Below are positions 56,091 to 64,000 of a stretch of 64,000 nucleotides of DNA, one piece after another (positions within the stretch are counted from its first letter, which is position 1; the number at the start of each line of letters is the position of its first letter). The notes below the pieces were generated by a model. The model was not told the DNA's origin, ran no database searches, and saw nothing but the letters and a program-made list of their open reading frames with translations. A program made the translations under genes and the position numbers. Source of the stretch: Streptomyces hawaiiensis (GTDB lineage: Bacteria; Actinomycetota; Actinomycetes; Streptomycetales; Streptomycetaceae); assembly GCF_004803895.1 (NCBI RefSeq), contig NZ_CP021978.1, positions 8,804,001 to 8,868,000 on the forward strand, given 5' to 3'.

Positions 56091-56565
56091 TCAGCTGGCG
56101 ATGTGCTCTTCGGCTCGGGCCCGGGTGCTGGCGAGGCGGTAGGAGTCGGTGCCGGTCTCGATGATCGTGCCGTTGAAGGTGAGACGGTCGACGATGGCCG
56201 CGCAGCGGCGGGGATCGGTGAAGGTCTTGGTCCAGCCGCCGAAGGACTCGTTGGAGGCGATGGCGACGCTGTTCTTCTCCTCCCGCTCGGTCAGCACCTG
56301 GAACAGCAGCTCGGCGCCTTGGCGGTCGAGTTCCATGTAGCCGAGTTCGTCGATGCAGAGGAGATCGACACGGCCGTAGCGGGCGATGGTCTTGTTGAGC
56401 TGCTTCTCGTCGGCGGCCTCGACCAGCTCGTTGACCAGCTTCGTGGCCAGCGTGTAGCGGACGCGGTAGCCCTTCATGGCGGCCTCGGTGCCCAGAGCGA
56501 TAAGCATGTGGGACTTGCCGGTTCCGGAGTCGCCGATCAGGCAGAGCTGTCCGTGGAGGAGGAGA
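56091..56565 (-). pseudogene. istB: IS21-family helper ATPase IstB, N-terminally truncated
   Basis: The frame enters at LCLIGDSGTGKSHMLIALGT with the Walker A motif. It gives the Walker B RVDLLCIDELGYMELDRQGA, then SVAIASNESFGGWTKTFTDP and IVDRLTFNGTIIETGTDSYR. The N-terminal region of about 80 residues is replaced by GC-rich DNA at about 56565. No istA is adjacent, so this is the right half of a broken IS21 element. It may or may not pair with the istA fragment at 2784. Confidence 0.85.
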
Positions 56566-56658
56566 TCATCGGGTCCGGGGGCCGGATGCCCTCTGCGGCC
56601 GGGCGCGGCCGGCGCCCGGCAGGCGGCCGCGCGCGACAGGCGACGGGAAGGGGAGCTG

Positions 56659-57750
56659 ATGGCGGGGAAGCGGGAAGAGAACCCGGCCGGGTCGTCGAAC
56701 AACCTGCGTGGCGACGTGCTGCGCGTGCTCGGGGCCCGGCACACCGACAAGCTGACGCCGTCGAAGCGGAAGCAGGCCCGTACCGCCTCGCACACGGGTG
56801 CGCTCTCCGATCTGCGCAAGCACGGCCTGGCGGAGAACGGCGGGAAGATCTCAGGCGGGGACACGCTGCGCAACCTGACGCCCATGGGCCTGAAGGCCGC
56901 CTCCACCGAGCTGGGGCAGCCAGTGGGGGAGATGGGCAACCTGGCCCGTGGCGCGGGCCGCACCGGCGCCTCCCACCCGGTGGTCAACGAAGCCGTGCTC
57001 GCCCTGCTGCGCCCGAAACCGGACCTGTCTCAGCTCGCCAACGAGCTGGCTGACGTCCTCGCCGCCGCGCAGGCCACCGTCGACGCGCCCCCCGGGTTGG
57101 CCACCATCGCCTTCTACGCGACCGAGGTGGCACTGCCCGCAACGGGCACGTGGTCCAACCCCGGCAGGGGCGGCGCCCAGGCGGACATCGTCATCACCGC
57201 TCCCGAGGACGGGGTGCCGCTGCTGTTCGTGGAGATCGACAACTGCTACGAGTCCGCGCAGGTCCTCGCCGCGGAGATCGACAAGTACATGCGGTTCTGC
57301 CAGCGGAAGGTGAAGGACGTCGACGGCAAGCAACGGCCGATGTGGCGCACCCGATGGTGGGTGCCCGACGGACGGCACGCCGATGAGCCGCACCCGCCGC
57401 TGCTGCTCGTCTTCAACCGCGTCGGCCCGCGCAACCCCAATACCGTCATCGCGCAGCTGGCCGAACTGACCCAACGGCACTGGCAGGGCACCGCCTACGA
57501 CGGCTTCCACATGTACGACGGCAAGCTCCCCATCGTCGTCACCGGCATGAAGCAGCTCAAGGAGCACGGCCCGGCCGGGGCGATCTTCCGGCGCTTCGGC
57601 CGCCCGCACAACCAGACACTTCTGGAGGCGATCGGCAACCCGCGCCGCGAAGCCCACGACGCCCGCCAGCAGGCCGAGTACGAAGCCCGCGAACGGGAGT
57701 ACAAGGAGCAGCTGCGCCGCGTGTCGGTCTTCTATGTAATTACGAGATGA
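56659..57750 (+). pseudogene. Replication-relaxation-type protein, C-terminally truncated
   Basis: The 363-residue product starts at ATG 56659 after AAGGGGAG. It has a basic helical N-terminus (SSNNLRGDVLRVLGARHTDK) and a winged-helix-like part (TASHTGALSDLRKHGLAENG, then GGDTLRNLTPMGLKAASTEL). A C-terminal domain follows with GGAQADIVITAPEDGVPLLF and VEIDNCYESAQVLAAEIDKY, a D...xEID pattern of restriction-like nucleases. This matches replication-relaxation proteins of Streptomyces plasmids and integrative elements. The closing heptads (ARQQAEYEAREREYKEQLRR) run into AT-rich DNA (VSVFYVITR, stop), where homology probably ends. Confidence 0.7.
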
Positions 57751-58010
57751 GAGCACTGCTGACCTGCTGTGCTTAGATTCCAGAGATGACATTGTGATCT
57801 TGACTGGTATGGCATCTGAACTGCTGTGGTTCATTGAGCGTGTTCTAACAGGAAGACCGGTTGAGCTTCTCAACTGTGATGCTGTGAGTAGATAGAAGAT
57901 GTCGTAACTAGATAGATAGTTTCCTGACTTGGCTGTCGATGCGGCTGTGTCGTAGTTGATCTTTAGGTCGTGAGTGAGGCAGGGATCTGCCGTGCTGGCT
58001 TGCGGGTGAC
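57751..58010. other. Low-GC junction segment
   Basis: About 220 bases (57735-57960) are much richer in A and T than the rest of the window and contain GATAGATAG-type short repeats, with no gene. It probably marks a foreign or intercalated piece next to the end of the replication-relaxation gene. Confidence 0.5.
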
Positions 58011-58218
58011 TGGCCGGATTGATCTGGGTGTCCCCGCGCGGTGTCCACTGTTCCTCGTCGTCCCGTCCGTGTGACGACCACGCGGCGTCAGACGGCAACA
58101 TGGCAGCAGGCCACAGCCTCCGTTGGCCGAGCACTCCGCCCGACAGCACTGTGTTCCAGCAACCGAGCGACTCAACCAGCAGGCTTCAGGAAGGACAGTT
58201 ACAGGGCCGCCGACCGCA
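58011..58218. other. No gene recognised
   Basis: The sequence returns to normal GC content. Only short overlapping frames are present. Confidence 0.4.
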
Positions 58219-58386
58219 TCACCGTCGGCGGTCCTGCCACCGACGCCACCACCGTCGCAGACTGTGTGCCGGCCCACGCCACGCTTCGATGAACTCGTCG
58301 ATGTCGCGTGCCAGCTTCGCGCCATGAGTGAGAGCCATGCTGAGAAAACCGAACAGTGCCAGCACACCGATCGTGACCTCGTCCAT
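58219..58386 (-). CDS. Small single-helix membrane protein
   Basis: The 55-residue product starts at ATG 58384-58386 after AAAGGACGGGACGG. Its N-terminus MDEVTIGVLALFGFLSMALT is a hydrophobic helix, followed by HGAKLARDIDEFIEAWRGPA and a strongly basic Trp/Arg tail (RRWWRRWQDRRR). This layout is seen in small holin-like or plasmid-borne membrane peptides of actinomycetes. It is too short for a family call. It lies in the accessory region next to the replication-relaxation gene. Confidence 0.45.
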   Translation of the reverse strand: MDEVTIGVLALFGFLSMALTHGAKLARDIDEFIEAWRGPAHSLRRWWRRWQDRRR

Positions 58387-58623
58387 CCGTCCCGTCCTTT
58401 CAACAAGGCCGGACAGAGCGGGCGCGCTCAGTCCAGCCACCTACAGGTGACGAACCGAGATCGCGCCGGTGCAGCGACTCAGGGTGGTGTTTCCGGCTGC
58501 AGGCCGGGGCCGAGCACGGGGTGTTCCTTCGCTTCGGGTTGCGCAGGCCTGAGGTTGCTCTCCGCAGGAGGGGCGAGGCAAATGTGTGGCCGCCACCGGA
58601 CGGTCCACCATGGGCCCTCACCG

Positions 58624-59776
58624 CTACTGACCTTTTCGGCGTGATGTCGTTGGGGGCTGACGATGCGTGATCGTCGCGGTATGCCGGTTGTGTGAGATAT
58701 CCGCAGGGTGGTGGGCTGACGCCTGAACGGCAGTCGTTTCGCGAGCGGATCCGGCTGCAGGCCGCGGAGCGATTCGCTGCCGGTGCCTCCAACGCCGAGG
58801 TCGCCAAGGACTTACGGGTGAGTGTGCGCTCGGTGCAGCGTTGGCGCCGGGCCTGGCACGACGCCGGCACCGAGGGGCTGCGGTCTGCCGGGCCGGTGTC
58901 ACGGCCCAAGCTGAGTGAGGCCCTGTTCACCGTGCTCGAGCAGGAGCTCGCCACGGGTCCCGTCGCGCACGGATGGCCGGACCAGACATGGACCCTGGCG
59001 CGGATCAAGACGTTGATCGGGCGCAGGTTCCACAAGAGCATGACGCTGTCGGCGATCGCGCAGATGCTGCACCGGCATGGGTTCAGCCACCAGGTCCCGG
59101 CCCGCCGAGCGGTCGAGCGCGACGAGGAGGCCGTGGCGGGCTGGGTGAAGGAGACCTGGCCGCAGGTGGAAGGTCCGTGGCGGCGCTCGATGCCTGGCTG
59201 TGCTTCGAAGACGAAGCCGGCTTCTCGATGACGCCGCCCACCAGCCGCACCTGGGCCAGGCGCGGACACACACCCCTCATCCGGGTCCGGGGACGATCCC
59301 AGCGCCGCTTCTCCATCGCCGCTCTGGCCTGCTACAAGCACGGTGAACGCTCACGGCTGATCTACCGGCCCAAGCGGCACGTCGATCACAAGCGGGGCGG
59401 CAGACGCAGCTTCACCTGGACCGACTACCGCGACCTGCTCATCGCCGCCCACCAGCAGCTCGGCGCACCCATCGTGCTCGTGTGGGACAACCTCAACGTC
59501 CACAAGGACCGCCGACTGCGGCAGTTCATCGACACCCGCGACTGGATAACCTGCTACTTCCTGCCGGCCTACGCACCCGACCTCAACCCCGTCGAGGGCA
59601 TCTGGTCGCTGCTGCGACGCAGCAGCCAGGCCAACACCGCCTTCACCGACCCCGACCACCTCATGAGCACGCTCCGACACGGTCTCCGCCAGATCCAGTA
59701 CCGCAGCCACCTCATCGACGGATGCCTCGCCGAAACCGGCCTCACCTTGACGACACCACGGCGACAACGTCAGTAG
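58624..59776. mobile_element. IS630-family element
   Basis: CTACTGACCTTTTCGGCGTG at 58624-58643 pairs imperfectly with the right end (GTCAGTAG at 59769-59776 and inwards). The size (about 1.15 kb) is normal. The transposase is frameshifted. Its right end lies directly in front of the HxlR gene. Confidence 0.7.
58692..59776 (+). pseudogene. IS630-family transposase, frameshifted between HTH and DDE domains
   Basis: The frame starts at GTG 58692 (MRYPQGGGLTPERQSFRERI) and gives RFAAGASNAEVAKDLRVSVR, then KSMTLSAIAQMLHRHGFSHQ and WVKETWPQVEG. Near 59175 one base is missing. The other frame then carries VAALDAWLCFEDEAGFSMTP (first Asp), APIVLVWDNLNVHKDRRLRQ (second Asp) and APDLNPVEGIWSLLRRSSQA (Glu) up to the stop. 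The HTH half is related to the copy at 53739-54807 and shares its MRYPxGGGLT start. Confidence 0.85.
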
Positions 59777-59787
59777 TAGGAGTGCTG

Positions 59788-60116
59788 ATGACGAAGCGGA
59801 CCTACACCTGCGGATTCGACGCCGCCATCGCCGTCATGGGGGGAAATGGAAGGGGCTGATCCTGTTCTCACTCGGCGAAGGACCGCTGCGCTTTGGCGAG
59901 TTGAGGCGAGCCGTGCCCGGCATCAGCGAAAGGATGCTGATCCTTCAACTCCGGGAGATGGAGACCAGTGGCCTCGTGCACCGCGAGGTCTATCACCAGG
60001 TCCCACCCAAGGTGGAGTACTCGCTGACCGAGTTCGGCCGCTCCCTCAACACCGCGCTGGAGCCGCTCGGCGAGTGGGGCGAGGAACACATGGAACGCAT
60101 CGAGGTGATCCCCTGA
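59788..60116 (+). pseudogene. HxlR-family regulator with a one-base loss in a G run
   Basis: The frame starts at ATG 59788 after TAGGAG (MTKRTYTCGFDAAIAVMGG) and ends early. One more G in the GGGGGG run near 59838 would continue as KWKGLILFSLGEGPLRFGEL, RRAVPGISERMLILQLREME and TSGLVHREVYHQVPPKVEYS, up to EEHMERIEVIP. That is a full HxlR winged-helix regulator (109 residues) with the conserved N-terminal Cys. The single lesion is in a homopolymer, so a sequencing error cannot be excluded. IS elements lie on both sides. Confidence 0.75.
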
Positions 60117-60157
60117 GCCGTTGATTGAGACAGCCCAGTTCCAGCTGTCTCAGCCAA

Positions 60158-61180
60158 TCTCAGAGCCTGTCGGGTGGACGATCGAGAGCGGTGTGTAACT
60201 GAGGCCCTGGGTCGCCGGACATGACGAAGGCCCCGGAATGATCACGCGGTGTGTGTACGTGCGACAACTCCGGGGCCGTCAGCGGCCCATGTTATCCGTC
60301 CAGCCTGACCGATGAGATGTGGATACCATCCAGCCGCTCCTTCCCGTGCGTGACCTGCGAAAAGGTGGCGGGATACGCAAGTACGGCGACCGGCTGGTCC
60401 TCGACTCGATCTTCTACGTCCTGCGGTCGGGCTGCCAGTGGCGGATGCTCCCGCACGACCTGATGCCCTTCGACGCCGCCCACCGCTGGTTCACCAAGTG
60501 GCGCGAGGACGGCACCTGGGACCGCGTCCACGACGAGCTCCGCCGCCAGGTACGCGTCGAGGCCGGGCGCGACCCCGAACCCTCGGCCGCCGTGATCGAC
60601 GCCCAGTCGATCAAGACCAGCGAGGGCGGCGAGGCCCGCGGATTCGACGCCGGCAAGCGAACGACGGGTCGCAAGCGACACGCGATCGTGGACACGATGG
60701 GACTCCTCCTGGTTGTCGCGGTCACCTCCGCCTCCGTGCAGGACCGGGCCGGAGGCCGCACTGTCCTGGCGCGGCTCGCCGCCGGCTTCCGCACGGTCGG
60801 CCTGGTGTGGGCCGACGGCGGATACGCCAACTCCGTTGATTCCACGCTGCTTTCATGGGCCCGCGACGCGCTGAATATCGTCGTGGAGATCGTGAAGCGG
60901 ACCGACGACGTCAAGGGTTTCAAGATCCTGCCCCGCCGTTGGGTGGTAGAGCGGACCTTCGGGTGGCTGGTCCGCAACCGCCGCCTGGCCCGCGACTACG
61001 AACGGCTGACCGCCACCTCCGAGGCCATGATTAAGGTGGCGATGATCCGCCTGATGCTCGTCCGACTCGCCGGGCAGTCAGCACGCTGGAGCCATGAACC
61101 CCATCGCAAGACCGCGCGAACCGAGACCGTCGAGAACCTCATCGCAGCGTAATCAACCGGCCACCCGACAGGCTCTGAGA
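60158..61180. mobile_element. IS5-family element with 20-bp perfect ends
   Basis: TCTCAGAGCCTGTCGGGTGG at 60158-60177 is the exact reverse complement of 61161-61180. The transposase between them has one frameshift near its N-terminus. No exact target duplication is visible. Confidence 0.8.
60251..61152 (+). pseudogene. IS5-family transposase, frameshifted near the N-terminus
   Basis: The first frame starts at GTG 60251 with the family N-terminus CYPSSLTDEMW. It loses a base near 60319. The rest is open in the next frame: DTIQPLLPVRDLRKGGGIRK, AAVIDAQSIKTSEGGEARGF (Asp), GLVWADGGYANSVDSTLLSW (Asp) and RRWVVERTFGWLVRNRRLAR (Glu), to the stop at 61152. A shorter start at GTG 60319 would keep all DDE residues, so an active shortened protein is conceivable. 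Confidence 0.8.
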
Positions 61181-61198
61181 GAGGTGCGTTGGTGTGGG

Positions 61199-62704
61199 TC
61201 ATCGGGTCTCGGCCGTCTCATTCTCAGCCGCGGTGACTTTGGCCGGCCGGGGCAGCCAGCGGAGCGCGACGAGGCCGAGGATGAGATGCAGGACGCTGGC
61301 TGCCGCCGCGGCGACGTGCAGTCCGGTGAGGAAGGCCGACTTGGCGTCGGTCACGATCGCCGCTGTCAGTTCAGGCAGCTGGAGTGTCTCGTCGAGGGTT
61401 GGGGCGAGGTCGGGGCCTTGGAGGCGGAACAGCAGAGCTGCCAGCGAACCGAGCAACGCGATGCCGAGAGCATTGCCGATCTCGTTGCTGGTCTCCGCGA
61501 TCGCACCTGCGGATCCGGCGCGCTCGGGAGGGACTGCGGCAACGGCGGTGTCGGCGACGACAGCGAAGGAAATGCCATAGCCGAGGCCCGCGACCGCGGT
61601 GGATGCGACGTACCAGCCGATTCCGCCTGTGATGGTGGTGGGCAGCAGCAGGAGCAAACCGGCGGCGATGGAGAAGTGGCACACGAGCAGCGCGGCGCGC
61701 TTGCCGACGCGGTCGACGACCAGCGGGGTCACGATGCAGGTGGTGGTGAGTACGCCGGCTCCAGGCAGCGCCCAGAGCGCGGCCTGCAAGACGGGGACGT
61801 CGAGGACAGACTGCAGGTAGATCCCGGCCAGGTACGCGGCAGCTGACCATGCTGCGAGCGGCAGCAGACCGGTGATGACGGCGACGGTGAAGATCCGGTC
61901 GCGGAAGAGTGAGAAGTCGATGAGCGGGTGCTCCAGTTGCCGTTGCCGTAGACCGAACCACGCCAGCACGGCAATGCCCGCGAGCACGGTGGCCACGGCG
62001 GTAACTGTCAGGCCTTGGGCGGCCGCGTGCTTGATGCCGTAGATCGCCAGCAGGAGCCCGACGGCGGAGGTCACGACGCTGGCGGTGTCGATCCGCCCAG
62101 GCTGGGTCGCCCGGACCTCGCCGAGCAGCACCGGTGCGAAGCAGAGGAAGCCGACGATGACGGGGAGGTTGATCAAGAACACCGATCCCCACCAGAAGCG
62201 TTCCAGCAGCACGCCGCCGATGACCGGTCCGATCGCGAAGCCGGCAGCGAATGCTGCGGCGAAGATGCCGATGGCCTGTGCGCGTCGCTTGGGGTCGGTG
62301 AACAGTTCGCTCAGAACCGCCAGCGCGGAGGGAAGCAGGGTCGCGCCGGCGATCCCCATGACCGCGCGGGCGGCGATGAGCAGTTCCGGTGTGGGGGCGA
62401 AGGCAGCGGCAGCAGAGCCGAGGCCGAAGAAAATCGCGCCGATCATGAGGAGCCTGAGGCGTCCGTAGCGGTCGCCGATGTTCCCGAACGCGATGAGCAG
62501 TGACCCTACGGCGAAGCCGTAGATGTCCAGGGTCCACAGTGCTTGGTCGGCACTGGGGCTCAGCGCCTGACTGACCCGGGGCATCGCGAGGAACAGGATG
62601 GATCCGTCCATCGAGACCAGCAGCACGGGGCCGAGGACGACGAGCAGACCGAGCCAGGCCCGGAGGTTACCGGCGTTGGTCGTGGGTGAGGCGTGGTGAG
62701 TCAT
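61199..62704 (-). CDS. MFS drug transporter (DHA2 / EmrB-QacA-like)
   Basis: The 501-residue product starts at ATG 62702-62704 (MTHHASPTTNAGNLRAWLGL). It has the 14-helix layout with motif D1-like LLVSMDGSILFLAMPRVSQA, motif A in IGDRYGRLRLLMIGAIFFGL, and motif C in AAAFAAGFAIGPVIGGVLLE. Such pumps export drugs or dyes with proton exchange. A divergent XRE-type regulator gene begins 90 bases away, and a 24-bp perfect palindrome lies between them, just upstream of this gene. This suggests repression of the pump. Confidence 0.9.
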   Translation of the reverse strand: MTHHASPTTNAGNLRAWLGLLVVLGPVLLVSMDGSILFLAMPRVSQALSPSADQALWTLDIYGFAVGSLLIAFGNIGDRYGRLRLLMIGAIFFGLGSAAAAFAPTPELLIAARAVMGIAGATLLPSALAVLSELFTDPKRRAQAIGIFAAAFAAGFAIGPVIGGVLLERFWWGSVFLINLPVIVGFLCFAPVLLGEVRATQPGRIDTASVVTSAVGLLLAIYGIKHAAAQGLTVTAVATVLAGIAVLAWFGLRQRQLEHPLIDFSLFRDRIFTVAVITGLLPLAAWSAAAYLAGIYLQSVLDVPVLQAALWALPGAGVLTTTCIVTPLVVDRVGKRAALLVCHFSIAAGLLLLLPTTITGGIGWYVASTAVAGLGYGISFAVVADTAVAAVPPERAGSAGAIAETSNEIGNALGIALLGSLAALLFRLQGPDLAPTLDETLQLPELTAAIVTDAKSAFLTGLHVAAAAASVLHLILGLVALRWLPRPAKVTAAENETAETR

Positions 62705-62710
62705 GTCGTC

Positions 62711-62734
62711 AACGCTCCAGGCGCCTGGAGCGTT
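62711..62734. promoter_or_regulatory. Perfect 24-bp palindrome, probable operator of the pump and regulator genes
   Basis: AACGCTCCAGGC at 62711-62722 is followed directly by its exact complement. It is centred about 19 bases upstream of the MFS start. A second smaller inverted repeat (ACACC-T-GGTGT) lies at 62743-62753. The position between divergent genes suggests binding by the adjacent regulator. The binding itself is inferred. Confidence 0.7.
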
Positions 62735-62791
62735 GCATCCAGACACCTGGTGTGGCTACACCCAGCAGGTGCACCCACACCACCGCGGACC

Positions 62792-63742
62792 ATGTCTAGG
62801 CTCGATGGTGTGGAGAGCTTCGGAGCATTTTTGAAGAGCCGCCGCGACCAGGTCACACCGGACGCGATCGGGCTACGCACCTACGGCAATAGTCGGCGCG
62901 TTCCAGGGCTGCGCCGAGAAGAACTGGCTCACCTCGCAGGCGTCAGCGCCGGCTATTACACGCGGTTGGAGCAGGGACAAGCGGGCACAGCCTCGGCGCA
63001 GGTTCTCGACGCACTGGCCCGGGTGCTGGAACTCGACGAGGTCGAGACAGTCCACCTACACAACCTCGCCCGCCAGACCGACCGGCCCGGCCTCACCGAA
63101 CCGCCCGCCGAACATCCCCATCCTCGTGTGCTCGCGCTGCTCGACTCGCTGGGCGAGGCTACTCCCGCGATCGTGCTCGGCAGGCGCGGGGACGTGCTCG
63201 CCTGGAACCGCACAGGTCACGCGCTGCTCGCCGAACACACGGAATTCGACGCCCCGGCAGACCCAGCTCGTCGTCCCTCCATCCCGCGGATGTTCTTCCT
63301 CGACCCCCTCACCCGGGACCTGCACCGCAACTGGGACGAGCTCGCGCGCGTCCACGTCGCGTACCTGAGGCTCACCGCCGGCCGGTTCCCAACCGACGCG
63401 CGACTGGCGAACCTCATCGGCGAGCTCACCATGCGCAGCGACCAGTTCGCCCAGATGTGGGCAACCGGAGAGGTCGCCGACTGCACCACCGGCGACATGC
63501 ACCTGCAACACCCCACCGTCGGTACCGCGAGCATCGCCTACCAAGTGTGGCTCCAGCCCGACAGCCCGGACCACCGCCTCGAGATCTACACCCCCAACGA
63601 CGCATCCTCAGCAGACGCACTCCACCTCCTCACCCGTCACATCGCGGGCGAGGACGACTCCAACATCAAAGGGACCGAACAGCCCGCCGCTGGTCGAGGT
63701 CACGATCGATCCGTCAACAACCTCGCGCCCCGCAACAGCTAG
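62792..63742 (+). CDS. XRE-family regulator with MmyB-like ligand-binding domain
   Basis: The 316-residue product starts at ATG 62792 (GTG 62810 also possible). The N-terminal HTH spans about residues 15-75 (GAFLKSRRDQVTPDAIGLRT, VPGLRREELAHLAGVSAGYY, TRLEQGQAGTASAQVLDALA). The C-terminal MmyB-like domain reads TPAIVLGRRGDVLAWNRTGH, FFLDPLTRDLHRNWDELARV, DARLANLIGELTMRSDQFAQ and YQVWLQPDSPDHRLEIYTPN. These regulators sense lipophilic compounds and usually control a divergently transcribed enzyme or pump, as here. Confidence 0.9.
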   Translation: MSRLDGVESFGAFLKSRRDQVTPDAIGLRTYGNSRRVPGLRREELAHLAGVSAGYYTRLEQGQAGTASAQVLDALARVLELDEVETVHLHNLARQTDRPGLTEPPAEHPHPRVLALLDSLGEATPAIVLGRRGDVLAWNRTGHALLAEHTEFDAPADPARRPSIPRMFFLDPLTRDLHRNWDELARVHVAYLRLTAGRFPTDARLANLIGELTMRSDQFAQMWATGEVADCTTGDMHLQHPTVGTASIAYQVWLQPDSPDHRLEIYTPNDASSADALHLLTRHIAGEDDSNIKGTEQPAAGRGHDRSVNNLAPRNS

Positions 63743-63914
63743 GGCACTCACTGACCGGTGGGGAGCCGGAACAGTCCGCTGCAGAGTGGCCGTTTTCTCC
63801 ACCCCCACGTGAGGCGCACCGTCCGCCGTGGCCCTGCCGCGCACACGCTATCTGTACGGGAACCGGGGGAGTTGGGAGCATGAGTAGATAACCGGGCAGG
63901 TGGGGAGTGGTGTC

Positions 63915-64000
63915 ATGGGTTCGGACGAGATCAGGTCCCAGGGCTTCTGCCTGAAGGAACTGTTCCGTGAAGTGACCTATGAGATCGACTATTACCAGCG
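63915..64000 (+). CDS. DUF262-like (GmrSD-type) gene, N-terminal start only
   Basis: An ATG at 63915 after GGGGAG begins MGSDEIRSQGFCLKELFREV, then TYEIDYYQR where the window ends. The IDYYQR ending resembles the start of the DUF262/GmrSD N-terminal domain (IPDYQREYVW-like), which occurs in DNA-restriction and defence proteins. Only 28 residues are visible. Confidence 0.4.
   Translation, partial: MGSDEIRSQGFCLKELFREVTYEIDYYQ

Noticed and set aside
56851..58149. Long minus-strand open frame of 432 codons
   Set aside because: It is the complement of the replication-relaxation gene plus AT-rich non-coding DNA. It lacks recognisable motifs and a ribosome site.

Overview
The window is high-GC DNA whose gene families (mycothiol-type DinB proteins, RICIN-domain secreted lectins, long secreted LamG and RHS proteins, an ECF sigma factor with a CU044_5270-type partner, GTG starts, AGGAG-type ribosome sites) point to Streptomyces or a close actinomycete. 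It looks like accessory chromosome-arm or plasmid-derived DNA. I count about a dozen insertion sequences or fragments (IS5, IS21, IS30, ISL3, IS256, IS6 and IS630 families), many frameshifted or truncated genes, and no tRNA, rRNA or CRISPR.

Layout. 0-6 kb: the end of a TetR regulator; an IS5-type element with perfect ends that encloses a MerR gene; a truncated IS21 istA; an iteron-like repeat block leading into a truncated Prim-Pol replication gene; fragments of a carboxylesterase and an IS30 transposase. 6-29 kb: two polymorphic-toxin loci pointing outward from each other. The left locus (minus strand) has a damaged LamG protein, an intact 2169-residue RHS protein ending in a deaminase-type toxin, then an ankyrin-repeat putative immunity gene. 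The right locus (plus strand) has a decayed LamG gene, a decayed RHS gene ending in a second, different deaminase-type toxin, then an intact Imm1-type immunity gene. Between them lie a DinB protein, a membrane acyltransferase and three paralogous secreted RICIN lectins. 29.5-40 kb: remnants of Ku and possibly of a DNA ligase, a lamin-tail secreted protein, two intact IS5-type elements (one with a coupled second gene), an IS256 fragment fused to an integrase fragment, a methyltransferase, an S1-domain protein and a SUKH protein. 40-50 kb: an IS6 pseudogene, a DegT-type aminotransferase, small membrane and metal-binding proteins, a secreted HNH nuclease, the sigma factor pair, a MobF relaxase remnant, and a ligase C-terminal remnant. 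50-64 kb: three broken IS630 transposases (one inside an element with 29-bp perfect ends and an unknown passenger gene), another IS5, DinB, GNAT and dienelactone-hydrolase-like genes, an istB fragment, a replication-relaxation protein, an HxlR pseudogene, an MFS pump divergent from an XRE-type regulator across a perfect 24-bp palindrome, and the first codons of a DUF262-like gene.

How it fits together. The clearest functional units are the two toxin-immunity loci, the sigma/CU044_5270 operon and the MFS/regulator pair. Replication, relaxase, integrase and replication-relaxation remnants suggest that one or more integrative or conjugative elements entered here and were broken up by transposition. 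Three separate transposons carry or enclose a non-transposase gene (MerR, an unknown 193-residue protein, a coiled-coil protein), which is the most unusual recurrent feature of the mobile DNA.
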